DNA of 64,000 bases from Frateuria_A sp049727805 (GTDB lineage Bacteria; Pseudomonadota; Gammaproteobacteria; Xanthomonadales; Rhodanobacteraceae): assembly GCF_049727805.1 (NCBI RefSeq), contig NZ_JBCNYA010000005.1, positions 1 through 64,000 of the forward strand, written 5' to 3'. Shown here in pieces: positions 26,972 to 36,171 of this stretch. The position numbers and the translations under genes were made by a program. The notes below the pieces were generated by a model. It was given only the letters and a program-made list of their open reading frames with translations. It was not told where the DNA came from and did no database searches. The stretch's first letter is position 1. Each line of letters begins with the position of its first letter.

Positions 26972-27239
26972 CCCGACCGGGGACCTTCGACTTCCTACGG
27001 CTCGTTTTTCCCGGCGGCACAAGGCGTGCACCCACCCGGGGCTCCCTTTCGCAAGTTTTCACGACGCCCCCACGAACGTCTGCTAGTGTCCCGGCAGGGC
27101 GCCGCGCGCAAAACGCGGCGGGGTTTGGCTGGGGCGGGGACTCTCCGGCGCTTGGCGTTTCCTTTGACGAAGCGGCACCACCTGGTGCCGTCGTTGCGTT
27201 TGCGCCGCGTGAGCGGCGTCACTACCGGAGGACCACCGC

Positions 27240-28877
27240 ATGACACACCGTTACGCGATCAAGGCACTGCTGGGCGCTTCCATCGCCCTTGCCCTGTCTC
27301 TCTCCGCCCAGGCGGCCACGCCGCAGGATCCGGCGACCACGCGCTTCGACCTCAGCAGCCTGGCGCCCGGTGGCCAGTACGACCGCTTCATCGTGACCTA
27401 TCGCGACGGCAGCACCGAGCGTGGCAATCGCTCGGCCGCGCTGCAGGGCGTGAGCGCGGCGATCAGCCGCGCGGGGCTCGATCGGGCCACGGCGGCCGGC
27501 CGCGGCGCGGCGGTACAGGCGTCCTTCCAGCGCACGCTCGCCACCGGGGCGGACCTGGTCCGCACCTCGCGCAAGCTCGGCAGCAGCGAAGCGGCCGCCC
27601 TGGTCCGCCAGATCGCCGCCGACCCGGCGGTGGCCTACGTGACACCGGACGTGATGCTGCACCGGATCCGCGACCTCCGCGCGCCGGACAACCTCGCGCC
27701 GGCCACCTTCACCCCCAGCGACAGCTACTACCCGATCTACCAGTGGCACCTGAAGGCACCGGACGGCAGCATCACCTACTTCGGCGACGCCAACCACGGC
27801 GGCGCACGCGTCAACGACGCGTGGGACCTGGCCGACGGCACCGGCATCGTGATCGCCGTGCTGGACACCGGCATCACCCGCCACGTGGACGTGAACACCA
27901 GCCTCGGCGACGCGGGCTACGACTTCATCACCGACGCCTTCGTGTCCGGGCGCCCGACCGACGACCGCGTGCCCGGCGGCTGGGACCTGGGCGACTGGAC
28001 CACCACGGAGCCGTGGCTGTCCGAGTGCACCGACGCCAACAACCCGCCCGAGAACAGCTCGTGGCACGGCACCCACGTGGCCAGCACCGCCGGCGCGGAA
28101 CTGACCAACAACGGCGCCGGCATGGCCGGCATCGCCTTCGATGCCAGCGTGCTGCCGGTACGCGTACTCGGCCATTGCGGCGGCTACACCAGCGACATCG
28201 CCGATGCGATCGTCTGGGCCGCCGGTGGCGACGTCGTCGGCGTGCCGCGCAATCTCCATCCGGCGCAGGTGATCAACCTCAGCCTCGGCGGCTCGGGCCG
28301 CTGCAACCCGCAGGACGTGACCGCCAAGGCGGTGGCCAAGGCCAACGCGCTGGGCGCCACCGTCGTGGTCTCGGCCGGCAACAGCGGCGACGACGCGGCC
28401 AAGTACACCCCGGCCGGCTGCCCCGGGGTGGTCACCGTCGCCTCCACCGGCATCACCAGCCAGCGGGCCTACTACTCCAACTGGGGCCATGCGGTGGAAA
28501 TCGCCGCGCCCGGCGGCGGCGTCTACCAGGACGACGACCCGAACACCGGCGTGGTCTCCTACGACGGCTTCGTCTGGCAGGCGCTCAACAACGGCACCAC
28601 CACCCCGGTGCCCGTGGGCACCACTTACGGCGGCTTTGCCGGCACCTCGCAGGCGGCACCGCACGTGACCGGCACCGTGGCGCTGATGCAGAGCGCGCGC
28701 AAGGCCCTGCACCTGCCGTTGCTCAAACCTGCGCAGGTGCTGCAGGTGCTGCGGGACACCGCGTACGAGCCGATGATCCGGGCCAAGGGCAAGTACTCGA
28801 TCGGCGCGGGCATCGTGGATTCGGCAGCAGCGGTGGAGGCGGCCGTGGACTTCGAGCCACACGGCAAGGGCAACTAG
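27240..28877 (+). CDS. Secreted S8 family serine peptidase (subtilisin-like)
   Basis: 545 residues. Signal peptide 1-26, an inhibitor I9-like propeptide to about 140 (YDRFIVTYRDGS, VAYVTPDV), then the catalytic domain. Triad: Asp209 in VLDTGI, His276 in HGTHVA, Ser470 in GTSQAAPH; the oxyanion Asn is in VVSAGNSG. Likely an extracellular protease exported by Sec and a type II system, as in related Xanthomonads. GGAGG lies 8 nt before the ATG and a terminator follows. Single-gene unit. Confidence 0.93.
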   Translation: MTHRYAIKALLGASIALALSLSAQAATPQDPATTRFDLSSLAPGGQYDRFIVTYRDGSTERGNRSAALQGVSAAISRAGLDRATAAGRGAAVQASFQRTLATGADLVRTSRKLGSSEAAALVRQIAADPAVAYVTPDVMLHRIRDLRAPDNLAPATFTPSDSYYPIYQWHLKAPDGSITYFGDANHGGARVNDAWDLADGTGIVIAVLDTGITRHVDVNTSLGDAGYDFITDAFVSGRPTDDRVPGGWDLGDWTTTEPWLSECTDANNPPENSSWHGTHVASTAGAELTNNGAGMAGIAFDASVLPVRVLGHCGGYTSDIADAIVWAAGGDVVGVPRNLHPAQVINLSLGGSGRCNPQDVTAKAVAKANALGATVVVSAGNSGDDAAKYTPAGCPGVVTVASTGITSQRAYYSNWGHAVEIAAPGGGVYQDDDPNTGVVSYDGFVWQALNNGTTTPVPVGTTYGGFAGTSQAAPHVTGTVALMQSARKALHLPLLKPAQVLQVLRDTAYEPMIRAKGKYSIGAGIVDSAAAVEAAVDFEPHGKGN

Positions 28878-28903
28878 CGACCACCCGGTTGGGCATCCGG
28901 ACG

Positions 28904-28933
28904 AAGGCGGGCGCGAGCCCGCCTTCCTTTTTT
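28904..28933 (+). terminator. Rho-independent terminator after the S8 protease
   Basis: A perfect 9-bp stem AAGGCGGGC / GCCCGCCTT with a GCGA tetraloop, then CCTTTTTTCC. It starts 26 bases after the stop codon. Confidence 0.85.
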
Positions 28934-28989
28934 CCGTTCGCAGCCCGATTGACTGCACCCCGCGTTTTCGCGGGCCCGTTCGCCGCGGT

Positions 28990-30588
28990 CTAGCTTCCTC
29001 CCGCCCCTTTCCCGCCACGGCGCATGCCTTCGCGCAGTTGCTCGAGCGACAGCGGCGGCGAGAACAGCCAGCCCTGACCCCATGCCACGCCCCAGGCCCG
29101 CAGCATGTCGGCCTGCGGCTCGTGCTCGATGCCTTCGGCCACCAGGTCGAGCGACAGCTTGTGGGCCATTTCCACGATGTGGAAAGCGATGTGGCTGGTG
29201 ACCGCATCGCTGCCGATCGTGTCGACGAAGGCCTTGTCGATCTTGATCGCATCCAGCTCGAAGCTGGTCAGTTCCGACAGGCTCGAATACCCCGTTCCGA
29301 AGTCGTCGATGGCGACGTGGAAACCGAGTTCGCGCAGGCGTCGGACCATCGAGCGCGCCTCCGCGGTGTCCGCGAAGGCACGCTCGGTGATCTCCAGATG
29401 CAGCTGCTCCGACCTCGCACCCGTGCGCTCGATCAGTCCGCACAGAAGGTCGAGCGTTCCGGCGGCGTGCAGGTCCCTGGGCGAGAGATTGAGTGCGACG
29501 AAGAAATCCTGCTGCGCCGCGAACTCCTTCAGCATGGGCTCGACCAGGCCGACCAGCCGCGTCGTGAGGGCGCAGATCAGATCGCTTTCCTCGGCGATCG
29601 GAATGAACAGGCTGGGAGCCACCAGCCGCCCGTCGTCACGGCGCCAGCGAAGCAATGCCTCGACGCCCACCCACCGCCCATCGGCGAGCCGCACGATGGG
29701 CTGGTACGCGAGGAAAAACTCGCCATGGCGCAGACCCGCGCGTATCGCCGCCGCCGCACTGGCCTGGATGCGGGCCAGTCGCACCAGCACCCATGCCAGC
29801 AACGCGCCTATGGCAAACCCGATCGGCACCAGCACCCAGACCTCGCGGTCGGTGACGCCGTCCGTCGCGCGTGCATCCAGCGCGGCCAGCACCGCGACCT
29901 CGGGAAAGCGGCGGGAGCGCATGCGCGCGATCGCCCGGCCCGCGACGACCTGCGCCACCGAAGCGCCCGGCGCGAGGCGTCCCAGGTCCTGCAGCCATTG
30001 GGGATCGATGGCACCGCGCTGGGCGAACACCAGTTGCCGGTTCACCCCGACGACGGCCAGCGCGGTGCCCGGATCGGCCACGGTGGTATCCACCGGCAAC
30101 GCCGAATGCACGAGCGCCACGAACGGACCCTGCTGGAACACGGCCAGGCGCGCACCCGGGGCAAACGGGAAGCTCACGTCACGGCGCAGGCTGAAGCCGG
30201 TGCTGGCCAGGTAGTCCACCGGCCCCAGGGGAATCGCCGGGACGTGGAGGCCATAGGACGAACACACCAGCGCGCCGTCGCGGGCGACGCCGAGCATCTG
30301 CAGGTACTGCGATTGCGCGTCGAGATCCCGCATGAGCGCGAGTCCTGCCGCGCCGCACCTCTCCGCTTCGGGAATACGCCCGAGCCGCGCGAAGGCGGCG
30401 ACCATCTGGTCGCCCGTCGCCTCGGTCCGGCGCAGCACGTCCGCCGCATAGAACGCCGCGCGCCGGGCCAGCTCGGCGCGGGCCTGGCGCTGCGCCAGCT
30501 CCAGGCTCAGCAGTACAGGCACCAGCACGGCCACGGCGACCAGGACCACCAGCGCCACCATCAGCTGCCTGCGTGTCCAACCGACCAT
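28990..30588 (-). CDS. CSS-motif EAL phosphodiesterase (PdeC type)
   Basis: 532 residues. Membrane helix about 10-29, a periplasmic CSS domain about 30-240 with Cys78 (AERCGAA) and Cys109 in the CSS motif (VCSSYG), a second helix about 245-265, then EAL about 285-530. In this family the periplasmic cysteines form a disulfide that restrains the phosphodiesterase until reduced. The catalytic set is complete: EALLRW, NLSPRD, EITER, DDFGTGYSS, KIDKAF, EGIE, GQGW. TGGAG lies 7 nt before the ATG. Convergent with the S8 protease gene. Confidence 0.9.
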   Translation of the reverse strand: MVGWTRRQLMVALVVLVAVAVLVPVLLSLELAQRQARAELARRAAFYAADVLRRTEATGDQMVAAFARLGRIPEAERCGAAGLALMRDLDAQSQYLQMLGVARDGALVCSSYGLHVPAIPLGPVDYLASTGFSLRRDVSFPFAPGARLAVFQQGPFVALVHSALPVDTTVADPGTALAVVGVNRQLVFAQRGAIDPQWLQDLGRLAPGASVAQVVAGRAIARMRSRRFPEVAVLAALDARATDGVTDREVWVLVPIGFAIGALLAWVLVRLARIQASAAAAIRAGLRHGEFFLAYQPIVRLADGRWVGVEALLRWRRDDGRLVAPSLFIPIAEESDLICALTTRLVGLVEPMLKEFAAQQDFFVALNLSPRDLHAAGTLDLLCGLIERTGARSEQLHLEITERAFADTAEARSMVRRLRELGFHVAIDDFGTGYSSLSELTSFELDAIKIDKAFVDTIGSDAVTSHIAFHIVEMAHKLSLDLVAEGIEHEPQADMLRAWGVAWGQGWLFSPPLSLEQLREGMRRGGKGAGGS

Positions 30589-30738
30589 GGTCCACTCCAG
30601 CCCTGGGCTGCTGCCGATTACCGGTGCCGATGCGGCGCGCAAGTGTTGCACGCTTTCGGGCCGGGGAAGCGGGCCCCGGATCGATCCAGCCAAGCGGGAA
30701 GGCGCCAGGGGATGATCGACAGCGACGGCTGGAGCCGG

Positions 30739-31008
30739 CTATCCGCGTGCGCCGCGCAGCAGGCGATGCAACAGGACCGGCATCAGGCCGAACGCAGCGA
30801 AAATCGCCGACGCCATGACGGCGAATGCCACCGCCGCCACCCGGACGTCGTGCCAGAACACCCACGCCCGATCCTCGTCCAGCACGCCGCCGTGGAACTT
30901 GGCCCCCAGCTCGCGCTGCAATGCCAGGTAGGCCGCAACGGCCCCCAACAGGCAGGCCACTGCGCCGGCCACCGCCATCCAACGTCTTTCCCGGCGCAAA
31001 GGGCGCAT
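30739..31008 (-). CDS. Small membrane protein of unknown function
   Basis: 89 residues with two hydrophobic helices (MAVAGAVACLLGAVAAYLAL and VAAVAFAVMASAIFAAFGLM) separated by a polar loop, and a basic C-terminus. AGGAC precedes the ATG. No family recognised. Upstream of the carboxylesterase gene on the opposite strand. Confidence 0.6.
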   Translation of the reverse strand: MRPLRRERRWMAVAGAVACLLGAVAAYLALQRELGAKFHGGVLDEDRAWVFWHDVRVAAVAFAVMASAIFAAFGLMPVLLHRLLRGARG

Positions 31009-31163
31009 AAAGTCCTACGATGCGGAATCGCCGGGACGGGAGAGTAGCCGTGCGGTCCGTCCCGCAGAAAGCGTATCCGGCGGGTGCTTCGCCAGCGCCG
31101 CCACGATCCGGTACCCGCAGGGCATTCCGTCCCCCGGCATTCCTGGAAAAAGCGAGGAGCCCC

Positions 31164-32807
31164 ATGAACCGCGCCGACCGTCGATCCGTTCTCCCCTTCC
31201 ACGGAACGCGCCTCATGCTCGGCGCGCTGCTCGCCCTGGCCAGCCCGATCGCCCTGCCCGCGGCGCACGGCGCCGACGCACCGCCGCGGGTGACGGTCGA
31301 CCAGGGCACGCTCGAGGGCAAGCTGGCACGTCTGGACGGTACCGTGCTGCGGGAGTTCCAGGGCATCCCCTACGCGGCGCCGCCGCTGGGGCCGTTGCGC
31401 TGGAAGCCGCCGCAACCGCCGGCCTCGTGGCAAGGCGTGCGGCAGGCAACGCGCTTCGCGCCACGCTGCATGCAGTTGCCGCTGTTCGGCGACATGGTGT
31501 TCCGCTCCGACGGCATGGGCGAGGACTGCCTGTATCTCAACGTGTGGACGCCCGCCGGCGATGCGCATGCGGCGTTGCCCGTGCTCGTCTACTTCTACGG
31601 CGGCGGCTTCGCCGGCGGCGATGGCTCGGAGAACCGCTACGACGGCGCCAGCCTGGCCAGCCGCGGCATCGTCACCGTGACGGTCAACTACCGCCTTGGC
31701 GTGTTCGGCTTCCTGGCCCTGCCCGCGCTCGCCGAGGAATCGCCCGCGCACGCGAGCGGCAACTACGGCCTGCTCGACCAGAACGCCGCGCTGCGCTGGG
31801 TCAGGGCCAACATCGTCCGCTTCGGCGGCGACCCGCGGCGGATCACCATCGGCGGCGAATCGGCCGGCTCCATTTCGGTCAGCGCGCACATGGCCTCGCC
31901 GCTGTCGCGCGGACTGATCGCCGGCGCGATCGGCGAGAGCGGCGCACTGATTGCGCCGATCGCCCCGCAAACCCAGGTCGAGGCGCAGACGCAGGGAGCC
32001 GCGTTCATGCGCAAGGCCGGCGCCACGACGCTCGTGGCGCTGCGCGCGATGCCCGCAACCGCCCTGCTCGCGGCCAGCGCCGAGCCGGCGCCGGACGTCG
32101 GGCCGGATATCGACGGCCTGTTCCTCACCGAGCCGCCCGCCGCCACCTTCGCGCGCGGCGACCAGGCGGGCGTGCCGCTGCTGCTGGGCAGCAACACCCA
32201 GGAGGGCTTCTACCCGAACCTGCTCGACAAGCTGCCGCCGACGCCGGCGAACTACCGCGCGGCCCTCGCGCGGCTGTTCGGCAACCAGGCCGGACGGGCG
32301 CTGGCGCTGTATCCCGGCCGCGATCGCGCGCAGGTCGAACGCTCGGCCAGCGAGCTGGCCGGCGACCTGTTCATCGCGCACAGCACCTGGCGCTGGATGG
32401 ATTTGCAAAGACACACTGCCGACGCGCCGGTGTACTTCTACCTGTTCGCCCGGCCGCGCCCGGCCAAGCGCCATCCGCTGCCCGGCGAGCAGCCCGACCC
32501 GGGCGCCGTGCACAGCGGCGAGATCGAGTATGCGCTCGGCAACCTGGACAGCAACCCGGTGTATGACTGGACGCCCGCCGACCACGCGGTCTCGCACGTC
32601 ATGGAGGGCTACGTCGAGCGCTTCATCAAGACCGGCAACCCGAACGGTCCCGGCCTGCCCGCCTGGCCGGCGGTGAGCAAAGCGGACGGCCCGGTGCCGC
32701 GGCAGCGCATCGACGTCGACACCCGCACCATCCGCGACACCGGCGCGGCCCGCCAGGCCTTCCTGCAGTCCTTCATCGCCACGCACCCGACGATCGAGCT
32801 TCCCTGA
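31164..32807 (+). CDS. Exported type B carboxylesterase
   Basis: 547 residues. Signal peptide about 1-38 (LMLGALLALASPIALPAAHG). Family signatures EDCLYLNVWTP and GGESAGS, the nucleophile elbow; the catalytic His is likely in HSGEIEYALGN. Hydrolyses carboxylic esters in the periplasm or outside; substrate unknown. AGGAG lies 4 nt before the chosen ATG, and the codons upstream have no family sequence. Confidence 0.9.
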   Translation: MNRADRRSVLPFHGTRLMLGALLALASPIALPAAHGADAPPRVTVDQGTLEGKLARLDGTVLREFQGIPYAAPPLGPLRWKPPQPPASWQGVRQATRFAPRCMQLPLFGDMVFRSDGMGEDCLYLNVWTPAGDAHAALPVLVYFYGGGFAGGDGSENRYDGASLASRGIVTVTVNYRLGVFGFLALPALAEESPAHASGNYGLLDQNAALRWVRANIVRFGGDPRRITIGGESAGSISVSAHMASPLSRGLIAGAIGESGALIAPIAPQTQVEAQTQGAAFMRKAGATTLVALRAMPATALLAASAEPAPDVGPDIDGLFLTEPPAATFARGDQAGVPLLLGSNTQEGFYPNLLDKLPPTPANYRAALARLFGNQAGRALALYPGRDRAQVERSASELAGDLFIAHSTWRWMDLQRHTADAPVYFYLFARPRPAKRHPLPGEQPDPGAVHSGEIEYALGNLDSNPVYDWTPADHAVSHVMEGYVERFIKTGNPNGPGLPAWPAVSKADGPVPRQRIDVDTRTIRDTGAARQAFLQSFIATHPTIELP

Positions 32808-32856
32808 CGAGGTCCGCGCGCAGGAGCGGCGAAGCCGCCGCTTCCCGCCTCCTGCC

Positions 32857-33258
32857 TCATCGTGGCGGAACAGCGGCCTCGACGTACTGCGCGATGCCGT
32901 GCCCGAACGACCAGTTTTCCCTTGCCGTTTCGACCAGGTTGATGAAGAGGTCCCCGGGCCGGAGACCGGGGTCGGCCGCGAGCTTTGCGGCGATGCATCG
33001 GTACAGCGCCTTCTTCTGGGTGACGCCGCGCGTGTTCGCGCAGAAGATCTGCACGATCACCAGGTCTTCGCCGCGCGCGATGCCCAGATAACCGGGGTCG
33101 CAGTCGAATTCCTCCGCGACGTGTTGATTGACGAGGATGAAGCGGTCGTTCTCGGGCACCTCGAAGGTTTCGCGCAGCGCTTCATAGACGCCGTTGCGCA
33201 GGGCGGCGAGGTAAGCCGCGGGCTTGCCGCGGCGAAGGTCGATGCGGACGAGAGGCAT
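32857..33258 (-). CDS. Tautomerase family protein
   Basis: 133 residues starting MPLVRIDLRRGKPAAYLAAL. Pro2 after Met removal is the catalytic base of tautomerases, and VVQIFC-like strand IVQIFCANTRGVTQKKALY matches the larger two-unit members. Third gene of the operon behind the CMD-like and DUF4865 genes, 16 bases after the latter. This gene set with a divergent LysR gene recurs in Proteobacteria; its pathway is unknown. Confidence 0.85.
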   Translation of the reverse strand: MPLVRIDLRRGKPAAYLAALRNGVYEALRETFEVPENDRFILVNQHVAEEFDCDPGYLGIARGEDLVIVQIFCANTRGVTQKKALYRCIAAKLAADPGLRPGDLFINLVETARENWSFGHGIAQYVEAAVPPR

Positions 33259-33274
33259 GGCGTTTCCTGCGGAG

Positions 33275-33841
33275 TCAGTGGGTGGAGGTCGAGACGTGCC
33301 CGACGCGATACAACTGCCGGCCGCTGCGGGCCAGGTCGCCACGCAGCTCCGGCCACAGGCAGAAGCGCAGCAGCGTCCAGTCGGCCGGCTCATAGGCGCA
33401 GACCACGGCCAGGGCGCCCTCGGCCAGCTCGGCATCCATCGCCTCCTCCTCGCGCCGGAGGCGGTCGCCCAGCGCCGGATGGGGCGGCAGCCGGACGATC
33501 TCCCGCGAGGCGCACGCGGCGCCGGCCAGCGCCTCCAGGGTCCGCGCCTGCCACACCGACCAGACATGCACCGATGGCCATCCGAAATCCCGCGCCAGTG
33601 CGGCGAAGCCCGCGCTCGCGAGAAAGGCATTCATGCCCTCGTTGTCGCGCCACAGGTAGAAGGGCGCGTACAGGTTCTCCTCGCTCGGTAGCGTGGCGTC
33701 GCCGCGCTCGGCACTGAGATACGCCTTGAACGCGAGCCCGGGAAAGCCGTCCAGCAGCGGTCCCTTGGTTTCGATGCGGCGGCGGATGATGCCCATGTCG
33801 TAATCGGCCGGCAGCGTGATGCTGTATTGCATGGCGAGCAT
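33275..33841 (-). CDS. DUF4865 family protein
   Basis: 188 residues. MLAMQYSITLPADYDMGIIR opens the family; AFKAYL, ENLYAPFYLWRDNEGMNAF and VHVWSVWQ follow. A cytoplasmic protein of unknown function that always seems to travel with tautomerase and CMD-like genes. The start may also be the second Met (MQYS). It begins 7 bases after the CMD-like stop, so translation may be coupled. Confidence 0.85.
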   Translation of the reverse strand: MLAMQYSITLPADYDMGIIRRRIETKGPLLDGFPGLAFKAYLSAERGDATLPSEENLYAPFYLWRDNEGMNAFLASAGFAALARDFGWPSVHVWSVWQARTLEALAGAACASREIVRLPPHPALGDRLRREEEAMDAELAEGALAVVCAYEPADWTLLRFCLWPELRGDLARSGRQLYRVGHVSTSTH

Positions 33842-33848
33842 GGCGGCC

Positions 33849-34163
33849 TCAGCGGTCCAGCTCGCGCAGCGTTTCCAGCGCCGAAAAAGACACCGGCCAA
33901 CCGCCGTAGAAAGCGAGGTGCGTGATCAGTTCGACCAGCTCGCCATCGGCCAGTCCATTGTCGCGGGCGCGACGCAGGTGGAACGGCAGTTGCGCCGTGC
34001 GGTTCAGGGCGACCAGCGCCGACACGGTGGCCAGGCTGCGCTCGCGTGGTGAAAGCTGCGGTCGCGCCCAGACGTCGGCGAACAGCACTTCGTCGGTGAG
34101 CTGGGCGAGCTTCGGTGCGATGTCGCCGATGCTGCGGGCGGCATAGTGGGGATCATGGGCCAT
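33849..34163 (-). CDS. Carboxymuconolactone decarboxylase-like protein
   Basis: 104 residues. LSPRERSLATVSALVALNRT, QLPFHLRRARDNGLADGEL and ITHLAFYGGWP are the CMD/AhpD-like core. The CxxC found in AhpD peroxidase members is absent, as is usual for this subgroup, so redox activity is not expected. First gene of the LysR-controlled operon. GAGGAA lies 5 nt before the ATG. Confidence 0.85.
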   Translation of the reverse strand: MAHDPHYAARSIGDIAPKLAQLTDEVLFADVWARPQLSPRERSLATVSALVALNRTAQLPFHLRRARDNGLADGELVELITHLAFYGGWPVSFSALETLRELDR

Positions 34164-34218
34164 CGGCTTCCTCGTTGATCGTGCGGGGGAACGGGTTTAC
34201 GGTAGCCACCTGCCGCCA

Positions 34219-34242
34219 TCCGGAAAATCGAAATCTTCCGGA
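34219..34242. promoter_or_regulatory. Likely LysR operator in divergent promoter
   Basis: A perfect 7-bp inverted repeat TCCGGAA-N10-TTCCGGA lies between the divergent LysR and CMD-like genes, 30 bases from the LysR ATG and 56 from the other. LysR regulators bind such dyads in the shared promoter. Binding itself is inferred. Confidence 0.65.
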
Positions 34243-34271
34243 CCGTTCGCCCACCAAAACGGGATCGTCCG

Positions 34272-35159
34272 ATGCCCCGCACCACCACCTTCGACATCGA
34301 CGTGCTGCGCAGCTTCGCGTTGGGGGTCGAACTGGGCAGCTTCGCGCAGGCTGCCGAACGCCTGAATCGCTCGACCTCCGCGGTCAGCGCGCAACTGAAG
34401 AAGCTGGAGGAGCAGGCGGGCGCACCCCTGCTGCGCAAGGCCGGCCGCGGACTCGCGCTCACCGAGACGGGCGAGACGATGCTCGGCTACGCCCGTCGCC
34501 TGCTGGATCTCAACGACGAAGCCGCCGCCGCGGTGCGCGGCGTGCAACTGGAAGGCCGCGTCCGGCTCGGGCTGCAGGAGGACTTCGGCGAGCACCTGCT
34601 GCCGGCGGTGCTCGGCCGCTTCGCACGCGCGCACCCGAAGCTGCGGGTCGAGGCGCGCATCGCACGCAATGCCGAGTTGATGGCAGGCATCGCCAAGGGA
34701 GGGCTCGACCTCGCGCTCGCGTGGCAGACCGACGCGAGCCACTCCCGCGCCGAGCGCATCGCCCGCCTGCCGATGCGCTGGATCGGGCCGGCGAACCTGC
34801 CCGTCGTGCGACGCAAGCGCGGCGAGCCGTTGCCGCTGGTCCTGCTCGATCCGCCCTGCCTGGTGCGCAGCGCGACGACCGCCGCACTCGACCGCGCGGG
34901 CATCTCCTGGCGTATCGCCTTCAGCAGCGCCAGCCTCGCCGGCAACTGGGCGGCCGTGACGGCGGGCCTGGGCATGAGCGTACGCACGCCGCTCGGCCTG
35001 CCCGCGGGCGTGCGCGCGCTGACCCCGAAGGAAGCCGGCCTGCCAGCCCTGCCCGCGCTCGGGCTGGCCCTGTACCGCGCCGAAGCCAGGCCGGCGCCGG
35101 CCGTGGAGCGTCTGGCGCAGATCATCCTGCAGGACCTCGCCGAGGCCGCGCGGACGTGA
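34272..35159 (+). CDS. LysR family transcriptional regulator
   Basis: 295 residues. N-terminal helix-turn-helix about 8-65 (LGSFAQAAERLNRSTSAVSA, QLKKLEEQAG), then the periplasmic-binding-like effector domain (GRVRLGLQEDFGEHLLPAVL). Divergent from the CMD/DUF4865/tautomerase operon, which it most likely controls together with its own gene through the inverted repeat in the spacer. Effector unknown. Confidence 0.92.
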   Translation: MPRTTTFDIDVLRSFALGVELGSFAQAAERLNRSTSAVSAQLKKLEEQAGAPLLRKAGRGLALTETGETMLGYARRLLDLNDEAAAAVRGVQLEGRVRLGLQEDFGEHLLPAVLGRFARAHPKLRVEARIARNAELMAGIAKGGLDLALAWQTDASHSRAERIARLPMRWIGPANLPVVRRKRGEPLPLVLLDPPCLVRSATTAALDRAGISWRIAFSSASLAGNWAAVTAGLGMSVRTPLGLPAGVRALTPKEAGLPALPALGLALYRAEARPAPAVERLAQIILQDLAEAART

Positions 35160-35202
35160 TGCGAAACCCCGGCGACTGGTGTTCACGAAGCGGTCGCGTT
35201 TT

Positions 35203-35685
35203 TCAACGCCTTTGCGATGCGGCCATCGCCAGCGCAAAGCCGGAGTACTCCGGTTCACGGGTGACCTCCTCGAGCGCGAACGGCGGTGGCTCGAAGGCGG
35301 CAGCCTCCGCGGCGGAAGCGAATTCCCGCTCGAAGAACGCCAGCGGCACCGGCCCGTCATAGACGTCCAGCGCGCCCTCGCCGAGGGCGTAGCGCCGCTT
35401 GCTCACCGCATGGCCAGGCAGCAGCGACAGCGCGGCGTATTCCTGTTCGGTCAGGTAGATGTTGGTGATCGGCTCGACGCCATCCGGCTTCCTGCCGTAC
35501 TTCTTGCCGAGCTTGAACACCACGCCTTCCGCCGAGCGCACCTTGCGCAGCCGCAACCGGGTGTCGCGCAGGTATACGTCGTCGATCTCGCGGAAAGGCA
35601 GCGACGCCAGCGAGCCCACTGCTGGCAGGTCCACACGCCATCGGCGCTCGCATTCGGCGAGCGCGTACTTGGGGAAGGTATCCAC
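35203..35685 (-). CDS. CYTH-like domain protein
   Basis: 160 residues. KYALAECERRWRVD, DDVYLRDTRLRLRKV, VVFKLGKKYG and SKRRYAL have the alternating charged strands of the CYTH/triphosphate tunnel fold, which binds triphosphates inside a beta tunnel. The usual N-terminal ExExK is not clear, so the assignment is moderate. Single gene; substrate unknown. Confidence 0.6.
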   Translation of the reverse strand: MDTFPKYALAECERRWRVDLPAVGSLASLPFREIDDVYLRDTRLRLRKVRSAEGVVFKLGKKYGRKPDGVEPITNIYLTEQEYAALSLLPGHAVSKRRYALGEGALDVYDGPVPLAFFEREFASAAEAAAFEPPPFALEEVTREPEYSGFALAMAASQRR

Positions 35686-35757
35686 GACTGACTCCAGTGA
35701 GCGCGAGATCCGGCGCAGTAGCGTAGCTGCTGGGTCAGACCGTGCTCCCGTGGTGAG

Positions 35758-36171
35758 TCATGCCGTACCCAGCAGCTCGAACGCCCAATACAGGCCAATC
35801 GCCATCTGCACGGCAAACGCGCTGAAACGTATCGTCACGGCCCTCGAGCTGACCGAGGACAGATGCACGAGCGATTGGAAAAGCCGCGCGCCAAGCAGCA
35901 GATAGGCGAGCGAATCCGTGATGGCCGTGCGGTCCGTAGCGATGGCGACGATCAACAGGCCGCCGAAGACCGGCAGGCTTTCAATGCAGTTGGCGTGCGC
36001 CCTGGCCAGCCTCTGCATGAAAGGAGACAAACCTGCGTTGCCGGGAGTGAAGCCGTTGGCAGGCACTTTGCCGCGCAGGACGAGCTGCGTGCGGATGACT
36101 TCCATGAGCACCAGCAACAGCAGCGTCCAAGTGATGAAGCCGGTCAAGGCGATCGTGCTGGACGAAATCAT
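35758..36171 (-). CDS. MAPEG family membrane protein
   Basis: 137 residues, four hydrophobic segments. The conserved core RLARAHANCIESLPVFGGLL matches the RAxxNxxExxP motif of MAPEG proteins, which in eukaryotes act in glutathione and eicosanoid chemistry; bacterial members are little studied. GGAGG lies 8 nt before the ATG. Divergent from the secreted propeller gene. Confidence 0.88.
   Translation of the reverse strand: MISSSTIALTGFITWTLLLLVLMEVIRTQLVLRGKVPANGFTPGNAGLSPFMQRLARAHANCIESLPVFGGLLIVAIATDRTAITDSLAYLLLGARLFQSLVHLSSVSSRAVTIRFSAFAVQMAIGLYWAFELLGTA

Noticed and set aside
27026..28993. A 655-codon plus-strand frame overlapping the S8 protease
   Set aside because: Same strand, different frame; Arg/Gly/Pro-rich with no family sequence, whereas the protease frame has a full triad.
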